Assembly (NCBI RefSeq): GCF_019977195.1
Contig: NZ_AP024643.1
Span: forward strand, 3,534,001-3,598,000
DNA: 64,000 bases
Source: Arthrobacter sp. StoSoilA2
GTDB taxonomy: Bacteria > Actinomycetota > Actinomycetes > Actinomycetales > Micrococcaceae
Reading direction: 5' to 3'
Shown: positions 1 through 9,800 of the stretch, piece by piece
Layout of the letters: every line of letters begins with the position of its first letter
How positions within the stretch are numbered: the stretch's first letter is position 1
Notes under the pieces: model-generated
What the model saw: only the letters and a program-made list of their open reading frames with translations
Database searches by the model: none
What the model was told of the DNA's origin: nothing
Position numbers and translations under genes: made by a program

Positions 1-2273
1 GTGTCGCGGGCATCGATCTCGTGCTCCTCGATGTGGATGGAGGAAAGAACGTCCTCAGCAACAATGCGCTGGGACAGGATGATGGCGTCCTCGAAGTTGT
101 GGCCTTCCCATGACATGAATGCCACGAGCAGGTTCTTACCGAGGGCGAGTTCACCCTGGTCCGTTGCAGGACCATCGGCGATGATGCCGCCGACTTCCAG
201 GCGCTGGCCTTCGTTGACCAGGACACGGTGGTTGTAGCAGTTGCCCTGGTTGGAACGGGCGAACTTGTTGATGCGGTAGTTGGTCTCCGTGCCGTCGTCG
301 TTGATCATGACAACGAGCTCAGCGGAAACCTCGGTGACTACACCGGCCTTCTTCGCGATGACAACGTCACCGGCGTCGACTGCTGCTGCGCGCTCCATGC
401 CGGTACCCACGAAAGGAGCCTCGGAACGAACCAGCGGCACAGCCTGGCGCTGCATGTTGGCACCCATGAGTGCACGGTTGGCATCGTCATGCTCGAGGAA
501 CGGGATCAGGGCGGTTGCCACGGACACCATCTGGCGCGGGGAAACGTCCATGAACTGAACTTCGGCAGCGGGAACCAGGACCGGCTCGCCTCCACCACCA
601 CGGGCACGGACAAGGACGGTCTCTTCCGAGAACTTCTTGTCAGCGTCCAGCGGAGCGTTGGCCTGTGCGATCAGGACTTCAGCTTCGTCGTCGGCGGTGA
701 GGTACTGGACCTCGTCCGAGACCACGCCGTTGGAAACGAGGCGGTAAGGCGTCTCGATGAAACCGAACGGGTTGATGCGGCCGTAGGAAGCCAGCGAACC
801 GATCAGACCAATGTTCGGGCCTTCAGGGGTTTCGATGGGGCACATACGTCCGTAGTGGGACGGGTGAACGTCTCGAACTTCCATGCCTGCGCGGTCACGG
901 GAAAGACCACCCGGGCCAAGAGCCGACAGGCGGCGCTTGTGGGTCAGACCCGAAAGCGGGTTGTTCTGGTCCATGAACTGCGACAGCTGGGAGGTTCCGA
1001 AGAACTCCTTGATGGCAGCGACAACCGGGCGGATGTTGATCAGCGTCTGCGGCGTGATGGCCTCGACGTCCTGCGTGGTCATGCGTTCGCGAACAACACG
1101 CTCCATGCGGGAAAGGCCGGTGCGGACCTGGTTTTCGATCAGTTCGCCAACGGCGCGGATGCGACGGTTGCCGAAGTGGTCGATGTCATCGATCTCGACG
1201 CGGAGCTCGTGGTCTTCGCCATCGCGCTTGCCCATGAGGGTCTTCTCGCCGGCGTGCAGCGCAACGAGGAACTTGATCATGGCGACGATGTCTTCGACGT
1301 GCAGTACCGAAGCTTCCTTGTCACCAAGGGAGCGGTCGATGCCGAGCTTGCGGTTGATCTTGTAACGGCCAACCTTGGCGAGGTCATAACGCTTGGCGTT
1401 GAAGTACAGGTTGTCCAGCAGGGACTGGGCAGCCTCGACGGTGGGCGGCTCGCCCGGACGCAGCTTGCGGTAGATGTCCAGAAGTGCGTCTTCGCGGGTT
1501 TCGGTGGCGTCCTTCTCCAGCGTTGCACGCATGGAGTCGTACTGGCCGAACTCTTCCAGGATCTGACCTTCGGTCCAACCGAGGGCCTTCAGCAGAACCG
1601 TGACCGACTGCTTGCGCTTGCGGTCGAGGCGGACGCCGACCTGGTCGCGCTTGTCGATTTCGAGTTCGAACCATGCACCGCGGGACGGGATGATCTTCGC
1701 AGTGAAGATGTCCTTGTCACTGGTCTTGTCCGCGGTGCGCTCGAAGTAGGCGCCCGGCGAGCGGACCAGCTGGGAGACAACGACACGCTCGGTGCCGTTC
1801 ACGACGAACGTTCCCTTTTCAGTCATGAGGGGGAAGTCGCCCATGAACACGGTCTGCTGCTTGATTTCGCCCGTGTTGTTGTTCATGAACTCGGCCTTGA
1901 CATACAGCGGTGCCGAGTAAGTGGCGTCACGGTCTTTGCATTCGGCCATGGTGTACTTCGGATCAGCGAACTCCGGCTCGGAGAAGCTCAGGGACATAGT
2001 GCCCTGGAAGTCCTCGATGGGGGAGATCTCTTCGAAGATGTCGGCAAGTCCGGAGGTGGTGGCGACGCTGAGGTCGCCCTCCTCGACAGCCTTCGCTACC
2101 CGCGCCTGCCAGCGTTCGTTTCCGACGAGCCAGTCAAAGCTGTCCGTCTGCAGGGCGAGAAGATTCGGAACATCAAGGGGTTCGTGAATCTTTGCGAATG
2201 AGAGGCGGCGAGTGGCACCATCGGTGCTTGCCGTGTTAGCGGTTTCGTTATTAGAGGTGCTCGAGGCGACCAA
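1..2273 (-). CDS. rpoB: RNA polymerase beta subunit (3' part missing)
   Basis: This is the catalytic beta subunit of RNA polymerase. About 757 N-terminal residues are present; the rest lies beyond the left edge (the family is about 1,160 residues). The rifampicin pocket reads [16 protein letters not shown] followed by [14 protein letters not shown], so the positions equivalent to E. coli D516, H526 and S531 are wild type. I chose the TTG at 2273 because an AAGGATCC-like ribosome site sits about seven bases upstream and the product begins [14 protein letters not shown]. Its usual upstream neighbour rplL is separated from it by two plus-strand genes, so it needs its own promoter. Confidence 0.97.
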   Translation of the reverse strand, partial: MVASSTSNNETANTASTDGATRRLSFAKIHEPLDVPNLLALQTDSFDWLVGNERWQARVAKAVEEGDLSVATTSGLADIFEEISPIEDFQGTMSLSFSEPEFADPKYTMAECKDRDATYSAPLYVKAEFMNNNTGEIKQQTVFMGDFPLMTEKGTFVVNGTERVVVSQLVRSPGAYFERTADKTSDKDIFTAKIIPSRGAWFELEIDKRDQVGVRLDRKRKQSVTVLLKALGWTEGQILEEFGQYDSMRATLEKDATETREDALLDIYRKLRPGEPPTVEAAQSLLDNLYFNAKRYDLAKVGRYKINRKLGIDRSLGDKEASVLHVEDIVAMIKFLVALHAGEKTLMGKRDGEDHELRVEIDDIDHFGNRRIRAVGELIENQVRTGLSRMERVVRERMTTQDVEAITPQTLINIRPVVAAIKEFFGTSQLSQFMDQNNPLSGLTHKRRLSALGPGGLSRDRAGMEVRDVHPSHYGRMCPIETPEGPNIGLIGSLASYGRINPFGFIETPYRLVSNGVVSDEVQYLTADDEAEVLIAQANAPLDADKKFSEETVLVRARGGGGEPVLVPAAEVQFMDVSPRQMVSVATALIPFLEHDDANRALMGANMQRQAVPLVRSEAPFVGTGMERAAAVDAGDVVIAKKAGVVTEVSAELVVMINDDGTETNYRINKFARSNQGNCYNHRVLVNEGQRLEVGGIIADGPATDQGELALGKNLLVAFMSWEGHNFEDAIILSQRIVAEDVLSSIHIEEHEIDARD

Positions 2274-2732
2274 GAGGGATCCTTCCACAGACCTTCAGGC
2301 GTTTTCAGATCTCCCCCGTTTGCATGATGCAGAGTGCTCCGCAGCATACTTATTCCGGTTCCGCTATATGACCCGGACCCAGTCCGCACATGGCAGTGCA
2401 CGTTGTGAACGGCACGTCAATGTCGCAGCTGAGAGGTAAAGCCCACCGCTATATGAAGGCTGAAGGTTAACAGGGAAGACGCAAATATCTACGATACGGC
2501 AAAGTAGCCTTCCTGTCTACCCCAGATTGTCCGTGAATGCAAGCACTGTTGCCGCAGGCACCTATGCGCGGTCCACGGACCTTGCCCGGAGCATCTGGCG
2601 GACCAAGGCACCGGGCCCGTTGTGGAATCTCCCGGCATGGAATCCAGCGACAGGTACGAGCGTTGAAAAGGATAGGCTGGCGCACGCAGCGCGATAGCCT
2701 TGGCTACACCACCACGGATCGGAAGAGAGACC
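2274..2732. other. Divergent intergenic region between rpoB and the thiolase gene
   Basis: This 459-base stretch holds no convincing gene. It must contain the rpoB promoter (minus strand) and probably the thiolase promoter (plus strand). Candidate minus-strand pieces are a TTGACG at 2415-2420 and AT-rich TATAG-like words near 2362-2368 and 2449-2455, but none forms a well-spaced -35/-10 pair. A long rpoB leader is likely. Confidence 0.5.
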
Positions 2733-3932
2733 ATGAACAACTCCGCTGACGACAATGACGTTGTCATCCTTGCCGCTTCCCGTACCCCACAGGGTCGGCT
2801 GAATGGGCAGCTTGCCGGATTCACCGCCGTCGACCTCGGCGCCCACGCCATCAGCGCCGCACTGGCGGCCAGCGGCGTAAAAGCCGAACAAGTGGATGCC
2901 GTCATCATGGGACAGGTGCTGCAAGCGGGCGCTGGCCAGAATCCTGCACGGCAGAGCGCTATCGCGGCAGGCGTTGGCTGGAACATCCCTGCCGTCACCA
3001 TCAACAAGGTTTGCCTCTCCGGCCTCACGGCTGTCATTGATGCCGCCCGGATGATCCGCAGCGGGGACGCCACCGTAGTTGTCGCCGGCGGCCAGGAATC
3101 GATGACGCGCGCCCCGCACCTGCTCCCCGGTTCCCGGCAGGGTTGGACCTACGGCGCGATCCAGGCGCTGGACGTTGCCGCCCATGATGGACTCACCGAT
3201 GCGTTCGATGGCCAGTCCATGGGCTTGTCCACCGAAACCAAGAACGTAACGCTCGGCATTGACCGCCGCGCGCAGGACGAAGTTGCTGCGGCTTCCCACC
3301 AGCGCGCTGCTGCCGCGATCGCTGAGGGAATTTTCGACGTCGAAATCGCTCCCGTGAGCGTGAAGCAGCGCAAGGGGGATCCGGTAACCCTCACCTCGGA
3401 CGAGGGCGTTCGCCCGAACACGACCCTGGAAACCCTTGCCCCTTTGAAGGCCGCCTTCGCTACGGACGGCACCATTACCGCCGGCAACTCCTCTCCCCTG
3501 TCGGACGGCGCCTCCGCACTCGTGCTGACAAGTCGCCGCTTCGCCACGGACAACGGGCTGGAATACCTTGCGGTCGTAGGCAAACCCGGCCAGGTGGCCG
3601 GCCCGGACAACTCACTGCACTCCCAGCCGTCCAACGCTATTTCGCAAGCATTGAAGCGGGCCGGATGGACTGCCGAGGACCTGGACTTCATCGAGATTAA
3701 CGAAGCCTTCGGCTCTGTGGCGGTCCAATCATTGAAGGACTTGAGCTACCCGCTGGAGAAGTGCAACATCCACGGTGGCGCAATCGCGCTCGGCCACCCG
3801 ATCGGTGCTTCCGGCGCCCGGCTGGCCCTGCACGCGGCCCACGAACTCAAGCGCAGGGGAACCGGCAAGGCTGCTGTATCCCTCTGTGGCGGCGGTGGCC
3901 AGGGCGAAGCTCTCCTGCTGTACCGCGATTAA
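2733..3932 (+). CDS. Acetyl-CoA C-acetyltransferase (thiolase)
   Basis: This 399-residue protein should condense two acetyl-CoA to acetoacetyl-CoA, or cleave beta-ketoacyl-CoA. The acyl-accepting cysteine is Cys94 in NKVCLSG; the second-half motifs [19 protein letters not shown] and CGGGGQGEA supply the active-site histidine and cysteine. The ATG at 2733 follows GGAAGAGAGA. The length is normal for the family. It is read away from rpoB and its stop overlaps the next start (TAATG), so the two plus-strand genes are probably cotranscribed. Degradative and biosynthetic roles cannot be told apart from the sequence. Confidence 0.93.
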   Translation: MNNSADDNDVVILAASRTPQGRLNGQLAGFTAVDLGAHAISAALAASGVKAEQVDAVIMGQVLQAGAGQNPARQSAIAAGVGWNIPAVTINKVCLSGLTAVIDAARMIRSGDATVVVAGGQESMTRAPHLLPGSRQGWTYGAIQALDVAAHDGLTDAFDGQSMGLSTETKNVTLGIDRRAQDEVAAASHQRAAAAIAEGIFDVEIAPVSVKQRKGDPVTLTSDEGVRPNTTLETLAPLKAAFATDGTITAGNSSPLSDGASALVLTSRRFATDNGLEYLAVVGKPGQVAGPDNSLHSQPSNAISQALKRAGWTAEDLDFIEINEAFGSVAVQSLKDLSYPLEKCNIHGGAIALGHPIGASGARLALHAAHELKRRGTGKAAVSLCGGGGQGEALLLYRD

Positions 3933-4426
3933 TGGCACAGGACGTGGTGGAACCTCACATGAACGGGGCCGAACGGTTCCTGTCCGACGCCGCCGCGCGC
4001 GGACTGGACGTGGACGTCGTCGAGCGCCCTGCCGCCAAAAGCCTTGAGGAGGCCGCAGGCATCCTCGGGATCAGTCCCGGGGACATCGTGAAGTCGCTCG
4101 TGGTCAAGCATCGCGACGGCAGCTTCCTCTTCGCGCTGATCCCCGGCGACCGGCAGATCTCCTGGCCCAAGTTGCGGGCATTGGTGGGCGTCAACAAGCT
4201 CTCGCTGCCGCACGCCGATGTTGCCCTGGCCGCAACCGGCTATGAGCGCGGGACCATCACTCCCCTTGGAAGCACCACGCCCTGGCCGGTGTATGCGGAT
4301 GCCACTATCACCGGACGCCGCATCTCGATGGGTGCCGGAGCCCATGGCAGGAGTGCATTCGTGGACGCGGACGCCCTCACGTCCGCGCTCAATGCCATCG
4401 TTGCGGACATCAGCGAACCCGTTTAA
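3932..4426 (+). CDS. YbaK/EbsC family aminoacyl-tRNA deacylase
   Basis: A 164-residue protein of the YbaK/ProX editing family, which hydrolyses mischarged aminoacyl-tRNA in trans. Typical elements are the KSLEEAAGILGI helix, IVKSLVVKHRDGSFLFALIP around the conserved lysine, and the GERG/ITPLG-like segment near residue 110. The ATG at 3932 overlaps the thiolase stop. The internal ATG at 3959 has a better ribosome site (GGTGGA) and would give a protein nine residues shorter. Family membership is clear, but the tRNA substrate cannot be read from the sequence. Confidence 0.88.
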   Translation: MAQDVVEPHMNGAERFLSDAAARGLDVDVVERPAAKSLEEAAGILGISPGDIVKSLVVKHRDGSFLFALIPGDRQISWPKLRALVGVNKLSLPHADVALAATGYERGTITPLGSTTPWPVYADATITGRRISMGAGAHGRSAFVDADALTSALNAIVADISEPV

Positions 4427-4427
4427 G

Positions 4428-4492
4428 GCAACGCGGGGTCACTTACGGCCGGTAATTCCCCATGGGATGGGCCGTAAGTGACCCCGCGTTGC
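4428..4492. terminator. Perfect 23-bp inverted repeat between convergent genes
   Basis: The arms at 4428-4450 and 4470-4492 are perfect reverse complements (start GCAACGCGGGGTCACTTACG), separated by 19 bases and followed by TTGTTT. It sits where the YbaK transcript ends and the rplL transcript arrives. The stem is far longer than a normal terminator needs, so it may also be a dispersed extragenic repeat. Confidence 0.75.
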
Positions 4493-4504
4493 TTGTTTAA
4501 AGCA

Positions 4505-4538
4505 GGAAGCCCCGCCCGGCGAACCGGACGGGGCTTCC
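4505..4538 (-). terminator. rplL terminator hairpin
   Basis: GGAAGCCCCG at 4505-4514 pairs with CGGGGCTTCC at 4529-4538, just past the rplL stop on the minus strand. There is only a weak T-rich tail. Confidence 0.7.
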
Positions 4539-4552
4539 ACAAGCAAGACGAG

Positions 4553-4930
4553 TTACTTGAGGGTAACCGTTGCGCCAGCTTCTTCGAGCTGAGCCTTTGC
4601 CTTCTCTGCGGCTTCCTTGGTGGCGCCTTCGAGAACAGCCTTCGGTGCGCTGTCAACCAGGTCCTTGGCTTCCTTGAGGCCGAGGGAGGTGATGGCGCGA
4701 ACTTCCTTGATCACTGCGATCTTCTTGTCGCCAGCAGCTTCGAGGATGACGTCGAAGTCAGTCTTCTCTTCAGCAGCTTCAGCAGCACCGCCAGCGGCGG
4801 GGCCGGCAACTGCAACAGCAGCGGCCGTAACTTCGAAGGTCTCTTCGAAGAGCTTGACGAACTCGGAGAGCTCGATGATGGTCAGTTCCTTGAAAGCTTC
4901 AATGAGCTCTTCGTTGCTGAGCTTCGCCAT
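4553..4930 (-). CDS. rplL: 50S ribosomal protein L7/L12
   Basis: The 125-residue stalk protein that recruits translation factors. An N-terminal dimerisation helix ([15 protein letters not shown]) is followed by an Ala/Gly-rich hinge at about residues 38-52. The globular C-terminal domain contains KTDFDVIL and KIAVIKEVR, ending in TVTLK. It is encoded 76 bases after rplJ in the same operon. rpoB does not follow directly, unlike in many bacteria. Confidence 0.98.
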   Translation of the reverse strand: MAKLSNEELIEAFKELTIIELSEFVKLFEETFEVTAAAVAVAGPAAGGAAEAAEEKTDFDVILEAAGDKKIAVIKEVRAITSLGLKEAKDLVDSAPKAVLEGATKEAAEKAKAQLEEAGATVTLK

Positions 4931-5006
4931 GGTGGCGTCCTTCCATTAGTTGGTGCAGATCCGGGCAAAGCCGATCCATGCACCTGAGTTTGATTGGGGG
5001 GAGAAC

Positions 5007-5597
5007 TTAGTTCTCTTCGGTTGCGGCTTCAGCGGCTTCGGCCGGAGCCGCAACCTCTTCAGCAGCAGCCTCTTCAGCCGGGGCTTCTTCAGCGGCCGGT
5101 GCAGGTGCGCCGCCCTCTTCTTCAAGCTTGAGGCGCAGAGCGTCAATGATGCGGGCAGCAGCGGAAGCAGGAGCCTTAAGGACACCAGCAACACGTGCAA
5201 GCTGCAGTTCGCGGGACTCGAGGGCTGCCAGTGCGGCAACACCCTGTGCATCCAATGCCTTGCCTTCGAAGTAACCGGTCTTGATAACCAGCTGCTTGTT
5301 GGCCTTGGCAAAGTCCGTCAGGCTCTTGGCAGCAGCAACAGCGTCACCCTTGATAAAGGCGATTGCAGTGGGGCCTGCAAGCTGGTCGTTGAATGCTTCA
5401 ACTCCGGCTTCCTTGGCCGCAATGGCACTCAGGGTGTTCTTGACGACCGAGAACTTGGTGTCCTGGCCGAGTGCAACACGCAGTTCCTTGAGCTGTGCAA
5501 CAGTGAGCCCGCGGTATTCGGTCAGGACAGCCGCGTTCGATTCCTTGAAATCGTTGGTGATCTCTGCAACTGCGGAGACCTTGCTAGGCGTTGTCAT
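5007..5597 (-). CDS. rplJ: 50S ribosomal protein L10
   Basis: This 196-residue protein anchors L7/L12 to the ribosome and normally represses its own operon by binding the mRNA leader. The N-terminal RNA-binding domain is recognisable (TEYRGLTVAQLKELR, FSVVKNTL). The C-terminal tail is Ala/Glu-rich (AEEAPAEEAAAEE), longer than in E. coli and typical of actinobacteria. The ATG at 5597 follows the ribosome site GGAAGGAGG. Confidence 0.97.
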   Translation of the reverse strand: MTTPSKVSAVAEITNDFKESNAAVLTEYRGLTVAQLKELRVALGQDTKFSVVKNTLSAIAAKEAGVEAFNDQLAGPTAIAFIKGDAVAAAKSLTDFAKANKQLVIKTGYFEGKALDAQGVAALAALESRELQLARVAGVLKAPASAAARIIDALRLKLEEEGGAPAPAAEEAPAEEAAAEEVAAPAEAAEAATEEN

Positions 5598-5700
5598 AAC
5601 CCTCCTTCCGGGGAATAAAGCCGGTCTTCCGGGTCCCCGCTCACGAGAGCTAAAACTAAAAACGCCCCGCGCAGATGCACGGGGCTTGGCTCAACACAGT
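5598..5700 (-). promoter_or_regulatory. L10-type leader of the rplJL mRNA
   Basis: The untranslated stretch before rplJ contains a strong hairpin, a T-run and then about 60 further bases before the ribosome site. L10 is known to bind such leaders in many bacteria. I infer an autoregulatory L10 leader from position and structure; the kink-turn was not verified. Confidence 0.55.
5657..5685 (-). terminator. Attenuator-like hairpin in the rplJ leader
   Basis: On the minus strand GCCCCG and CGGGGC (5664-5685) form a stem followed directly by GTTTTTAGTTTT, a classic intrinsic terminator lying upstream of the gene. It would let transcription into rplJL be attenuated. Confidence 0.65.
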
Positions 5701-5921
5701 TTGCACTGCGGAGACTTGCTTCGTTCACCTGCGCCGGCCGCCCTATGTTCAGGGTCCTTCGTCAAGGAATGCACTTTGTTCTCAGGGGCGTCGCTGCAGA
5801 ATTGAGCTGCGCTCGAAAGAGTGGATTCCCATCAACCGACGGTCTTTGGTACTTCAAGGTTACGGGAGAGCGATCAGCAAACCAAATCGACGTCGCGCTC
5901 CCCCGTGGGATGCCTGGCTGG
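5701..5921. other. Upstream region of the rplJL operon
   Basis: No gene is seen between the L10 leader and the end of the GNAT gene. A TTGACG word lies on the minus strand near 5758-5763, but I see no well-spaced -10 partner, so the operon promoter is unassigned. Confidence 0.4.
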
Positions 5922-7076
5922 CTACTCCGACGACGTGACCTTCGGTCCCCGATCGGGAAGCTCCTTTTGCCAGAGTCCGGTGACTCCCGCCGTCGTAAAT
6001 CCCAATTGCTTGTTCACGGTCAGGAGGTACCGGTTTTCCGGTGCGTTCCAGGTGTAAATGACCCGGGCATCAGGAAATTGCTCGCTGAGCCTTTCCATGT
6101 TTGCCACCTTGATCAGCAGGCCCAACTTGTTGCCGCGGTGTTCCTGCAGGACCAAAGTATCGTCTTGGAAAACGACGTCCTGACGGTGCGCGAGGACGCT
6201 GATCGTGGTGAGGCCAGCCAGCCGCCCGCTCTCAATATGCTCGACGGCGGTAACCACCGTGCGCCGGCCCTGCGCCAATGCGGCGTCTTCGGTTTCGCGT
6301 AAAACCGAGGCGTCGAAGACCATGCCGGTAACCTCGACAGCGGAGTCTTCTTCCTCGCCGTCCTCACCGTGGACAACCTCCCCCGCGGCGTTTTCCAGCT
6401 CAGCCACGGCCTCCAACCAAGCCTCAGGGCACCGGTCAGTCCAATGGTGCAGCCTGTAGCGGCCAGCGTTCGCTTCCTCGGCCTCTGCTTGAAGATCCGC
6501 AACCAGCTTGGAATCCAGCGGCAGCACGCAGGAACTGAATTGCTCGATGTGCTGAAGGGTGTAACCGGCCCGCTGGGCAAAGTCCACTTCCCTGCTGCTG
6601 ACAGGCACGAAGCCCGGGCCGCTGCCGGGAATCAATTGATCTTCAGGTACCTCTGTGAGCGAGGTCGCCGGATGGCTCGTGTCCACCAAAACCATCGTGC
6701 GGCCCTCAGAACGTGCCAACTGCTCTGCGGCCTCCAGGAGCTGACGACCCACGCCCTGGCTCTGATACTCCGGGAGAATATCGAGGGTGAACTCCGCCAG
6801 GTCCATGTTGTCCGCGAGCGGCAGCGCAATGTCCACTGTTCCCACGATGACCCCGTCCACCTTGGCTACCAGGATGATCTGGCGCTCATAGGGGTCAGAG
6901 AACTCAAGCAGCTTCTCCAGGGGCGTGTAAGCCAGGTCATCGCTCCCCCAGGTCTGCATCCGGACCCGTCGCGCCACTTCAACGGCGTCCAGGAAATCCC
7001 TTGCCTTGGGGCTGTCCAGATTGTCCGGCACCCATAGCTGCTCGACAACAACGGTCTTCGCCTCGTGTACAGTCAT
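5922..7076 (-). CDS. Double-domain GNAT acetyltransferase (copy 1)
   Basis: A 384-residue protein with two GNAT halves. The N-terminal half has the acetyl-CoA motif QSQGVGRQLL; the C-terminal half has EHRGNKLGLLIK and the beta-bulge segment TWNAPENRYLL. The ATG at 7076 overlaps the stop of the upstream paralogue (ATGA), implying translational coupling; an in-frame ATG at 7094 is an alternative. It is a clear paralogue of its upstream neighbour, with parallel C-terminal motifs. The substrate is unknown. The pair lies between two ribosomal-protein operons, so a ribosomal target is conceivable but not shown. Confidence 0.85.
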   Translation of the reverse strand: MTVHEAKTVVVEQLWVPDNLDSPKARDFLDAVEVARRVRMQTWGSDDLAYTPLEKLLEFSDPYERQIILVAKVDGVIVGTVDIALPLADNMDLAEFTLDILPEYQSQGVGRQLLEAAEQLARSEGRTMVLVDTSHPATSLTEVPEDQLIPGSGPGFVPVSSREVDFAQRAGYTLQHIEQFSSCVLPLDSKLVADLQAEAEEANAGRYRLHHWTDRCPEAWLEAVAELENAAGEVVHGEDGEEEDSAVEVTGMVFDASVLRETEDAALAQGRRTVVTAVEHIESGRLAGLTTISVLAHRQDVVFQDDTLVLQEHRGNKLGLLIKVANMERLSEQFPDARVIYTWNAPENRYLLTVNKQLGFTTAGVTGLWQKELPDRGPKVTSSE

Positions 7077-8185
7077 CCCAGCCGTTTCTGCCATTCGCCT
7101 TCAAAACCGGAAGGCTTGAATCCAAGGGCGATATTTATGGCCAGCATATGCCGGTTTTCATTGGCGTTCCATGTCATGACGCCTGTGGCGTCCGGCCAAA
7201 GACTTTCTGCCCTCCGAAGATTGGCGATTTTGACCAGCATGCCAAGGCCGTGTCCCCGGTGGCCGGGAGCCACCAGCGTGTCTTCCTGGCTGACGACCGC
7301 CGGCAGCGCCTCACGGTGGGTCAGGACCGTATAGGCCGCCAGCTCCCCGCTCGGGCGGTGCCGGGCAGCAGCCACAACCGAGTCCATGCCACTTGCCCGC
7401 CACGTGGATTCCTCACGCCGAACCCGCACGGCGTCCCACTCTTCGCCTTCCCACCCCAGACCGGCAATGGGCACCTCCGTGCTCATGAGGCTCTTGAGAC
7501 CGGCAAAACTGTCCAGGAGTTCGTCCGGGCATTCGTTCATCCAACCGATGATGTCGTACTCCGTTGCCCGGCGCAGCGCCTCGACTTCGAGTTCAATCAG
7601 GTGCGCCTCATCAATCGGCAGTGTCAGGGTGCTGCTGGTTTCGACCTGTTCCAGGGAATAGCCATGGTGCAGGGCAAAGCGGGTCGATGCCGCGTTCAGG
7701 GGCACACCACCCGTGCCGGACTTTGCCTCCAGCAGCGCCTCGCCCGCAATGACGGGCCCGATTGGCTCACCGCAGTAGCCGTCAAGAGAAGGTCGGTTCC
7801 GCTCCACTGCCGCCCTTTCGAGAACTTCAAGGATCATCGTCCCAATGCCGCGCCGCCGGAAAGCTGTGTCAACGACGACGTCCACACCCGCCGTCGTCGT
7901 GTTCTCGCTTAACGGCAGGGTCAGCGATCCGCTGCCCACCACAATGCCGTCCAAACGGGCCAGGTAGACGTGCCGCTCCTCGTATTCGTTGCCCTGCCAG
8001 AACATGAACGACTCGGCCAATGTGGCCGAATGGTCCAGGTTGCCCCACAAAGCCAGCTCATGGGCGATGCGTAACGCATGGAAGGCTTTGAAGTCCGGCG
8101 AGGCAGTGGCCTCCGGACCGTTCGGAACAGGAAGCCTTTCTATGGTGAGCCCTCGGTTGGCAGAAAAGTTCGACGACGACGCCAC
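7073..8185 (-). CDS. Double-domain GNAT acetyltransferase (copy 2)
   Basis: About 370 residues with two GNAT domains: RRRGIGTMILEVLE in the first half and GHRGHGLGMLVK with TWNANENRHML in the second. A longer reading from GTG at 8239 would start inside the tail of the rplA terminator. I prefer the in-frame GTG at 8185, because a TAGGCT -10 element lies seven bases upstream, giving a leaderless mRNA. Copy 1 follows with a four-base overlap. The acetyl acceptor is unknown. Confidence 0.82.
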   Translation of the reverse strand: MASSSNFSANRGLTIERLPVPNGPEATASPDFKAFHALRIAHELALWGNLDHSATLAESFMFWQGNEYEERHVYLARLDGIVVGSGSLTLPLSENTTTAGVDVVVDTAFRRRGIGTMILEVLERAAVERNRPSLDGYCGEPIGPVIAGEALLEAKSGTGGVPLNAASTRFALHHGYSLEQVETSSTLTLPIDEAHLIELEVEALRRATEYDIIGWMNECPDELLDSFAGLKSLMSTEVPIAGLGWEGEEWDAVRVRREESTWRASGMDSVVAAARHRPSGELAAYTVLTHREALPAVVSQEDTLVAPGHRGHGLGMLVKIANLRRAESLWPDATGVMTWNANENRHMLAINIALGFKPSGFEGEWQKRLG

Positions 8186-8192
8186 GCCCCAC

Positions 8193-8198
8193 AGCCTA
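8193..8198 (-). promoter_or_regulatory. -10 element for the GNAT pair (leaderless)
   Basis: TAGGCT on the minus strand, seven bases before the GTG at 8185 and just downstream of the rplA terminator. Confidence 0.55.
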
Positions 8199-8248
8199 CG
8201 ACCGCCTGGGGTGGCAAACAAGTCGCGGCCAGCCTGCACGAACCCATG

Positions 8249-8282
8249 AAAAAGGGACCGCCCGGCAATGCCGGACGGTCCC
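8249..8282 (-). terminator. rplKA intrinsic terminator
   Basis: On the minus strand GGGACCG (8276-8282) pairs with CGGTCCC (8254-8260), with further pairing inside, followed by TTTTT at 8249-8253. This is a canonical terminator just after rplA. Confidence 0.9.
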
Positions 8283-8306
8283 TCTCAGAGTTTGAACTCG
8301 CGAAGC

Positions 8307-9014
8307 TTATGCCTCGGTGAGAACCTTGGTGACGTTCGGGTCAACGGTGATGCCCGGACCGAACGTGGTTGCAACCGTAGCCTTCTGGATGTAGCGGCCC
8401 TTGGAAGCGGACGGCTTCAAACGAAGCACCTCTTCCAGTGCAGCTGCGTAGTTCTCAGCCAGCTTCTGGGCGTCGAAGGACACCTTGCCGATGATGAAGT
8501 GCAGGTTCGAGTGCTTGTCGACGCGGAAGTCGATCTTGCCGCCCTTGATGTCGTTGACAGCCTTGGTGACATCCGGGGTAACCGTACCGGTCTTCGGGTT
8601 CGGCATGAGGTTACGCGGGCCCAGGACCTTACCGAGGCGGCCAACCTTACCCATGAGGTCAGGGGTTGCCACGGCGGCGTCGAAGTCGGTCCAGCCGGCT
8701 GCGATCTTTTCGATCAGGTCATCGGAACCAACGAAGTCGGCGCCGGCAGCGATTGCTGCCTCAGCCTTGTCGCCGGTTGCGAAAACGAGGACGCGGGCGG
8801 TCTTACCGGTGCCGTGCGGCAGGTTGACGGTGCCACGGACCATCTGGTCGGCCTTACGCGGGTCAACGCCCAGACGGAAAGCGACCTCAACGGTTGCGTC
8901 GAACTTGGAAGGGTTGGTGTCCTTCGCGAGGGTGATTGCCTCGAACGGGGCGTAGACCTTGTCTGCCTCGATCTTGGCTACGGCTGCCTCATATGCTTTG
9001 CTGCGCTTTGCCAT
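8307..9014 (-). CDS. rplA: 50S ribosomal protein L1
   Basis: A 235-residue 23S rRNA-binding protein of the L1 stalk, usually also the translational repressor of the L11-L1 operon. Family signatures include [31 protein letters not shown] and [16 protein letters not shown]. Length is normal. It lies 227 bases after rplK and ends at a strong terminator. Confidence 0.98.
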   Translation of the reverse strand: MAKRSKAYEAAVAKIEADKVYAPFEAITLAKDTNPSKFDATVEVAFRLGVDPRKADQMVRGTVNLPHGTGKTARVLVFATGDKAEAAIAAGADFVGSDDLIEKIAAGWTDFDAAVATPDLMGKVGRLGKVLGPRNLMPNPKTGTVTPDVTKAVNDIKGGKIDFRVDKHSNLHFIIGKVSFDAQKLAENYAAALEEVLRLKPSASKGRYIQKATVATTFGPGITVDPNVTKVLTEA

Positions 9015-9241
9015 GCTGCTTATTTCTCCTTGTGCAGTTGTGGTCTGCGGACCGCGCTGGGCCCTGCCACAAGTCGTGGATCCGGCAAGGATCCTGCGAC
9101 ATTTTAATGTTTCAGATGCCGGTTGCCCGGCGGGTGAAGGCTGAAATCAGCCCTCTGCTGCGTCTATTTGTCGAAAGTCTCCGGGACTCACTTCCGGCGA
9201 GTGCTTCGTTCCTCAGCCCGCACCGTCCGTGCATTCCTCGA

Positions 9242-9670
9242 CTATTCGACGGTGATACCCATGGAACGGGCGGTACCAGCGATGATCTTGGCAGCAGCCG
9301 CGATGTCGTTGGCGTTCAGGTCTTCCATCTTGGTGGAAGCAATCTCTTCGACCTGGGCCTGGGTCAGCTTGGCAACCTTGACGGTGTGCGGGGTAGCCGA
9401 ACCCTTGGCAACGCCTGCAGCCTTCTTGATGAGCTCTGCAGCCGGCGGGGTCTTGGTGATGAAGGTGAAGGAACGGTCTTCGTAGACCGTGATTTCAACC
9501 GGGATAACGTTTCCGCGCTGGGATTCCGTTGCAGCGTTGTACGCCTTGCAGAATTCCATGATGTTGACACCGTGCTGGCCAAGCGCAGGACCGATCGGCG
9601 GAGCCGGGTTAGCGGCACCTGCCTGGATCTGCAGCTTGATGAGGCCGGTGACCTTCTTCTTGGGAGCCAA
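9242..9670 (-). CDS. rplK: 50S ribosomal protein L11
   Basis: A 142-residue protein of the GTPase-associated centre. The N-terminal domain has [14 protein letters not shown] and the proline-rich [17 protein letters not shown]; the C-terminal RNA-binding domain has [10 protein letters not shown]. It follows nusG by about 130 bases and precedes rplA, the usual actinobacterial order. Confidence 0.98.
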   Translation of the reverse strand: MAPKKKVTGLIKLQIQAGAANPAPPIGPALGQHGVNIMEFCKAYNAATESQRGNVIPVEITVYEDRSFTFITKTPPAAELIKKAAGVAKGSATPHTVKVAKLTQAQVEEIASTKMEDLNANDIAAAAKIIAGTARSMGITVE

Positions 9671-9800
9671 TGTAGGGTCCTTCTCTCAATAGCTTCCTGG
9701 GACACAGGAGCGCGTCCCAGGTTTGTGGCCGCCATGGCAAGGCGGCCGGCCGCTTCCGAACCGCAAAGCAGGCGGAACGGGAGCGAAATCTTGGAATCAG

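Noticed and set aside
228..2201. Long plus-strand open frame (657 codons)
   Set aside because: It is the antisense of rpoB in high-GC DNA; its translation matches no family while the minus strand encodes RpoB.
2362..2420. rpoB promoter candidates (TTGACG, TATAG)
   Set aside because: The hexamers are not spaced 16-19 bases apart, so I did not call a promoter.
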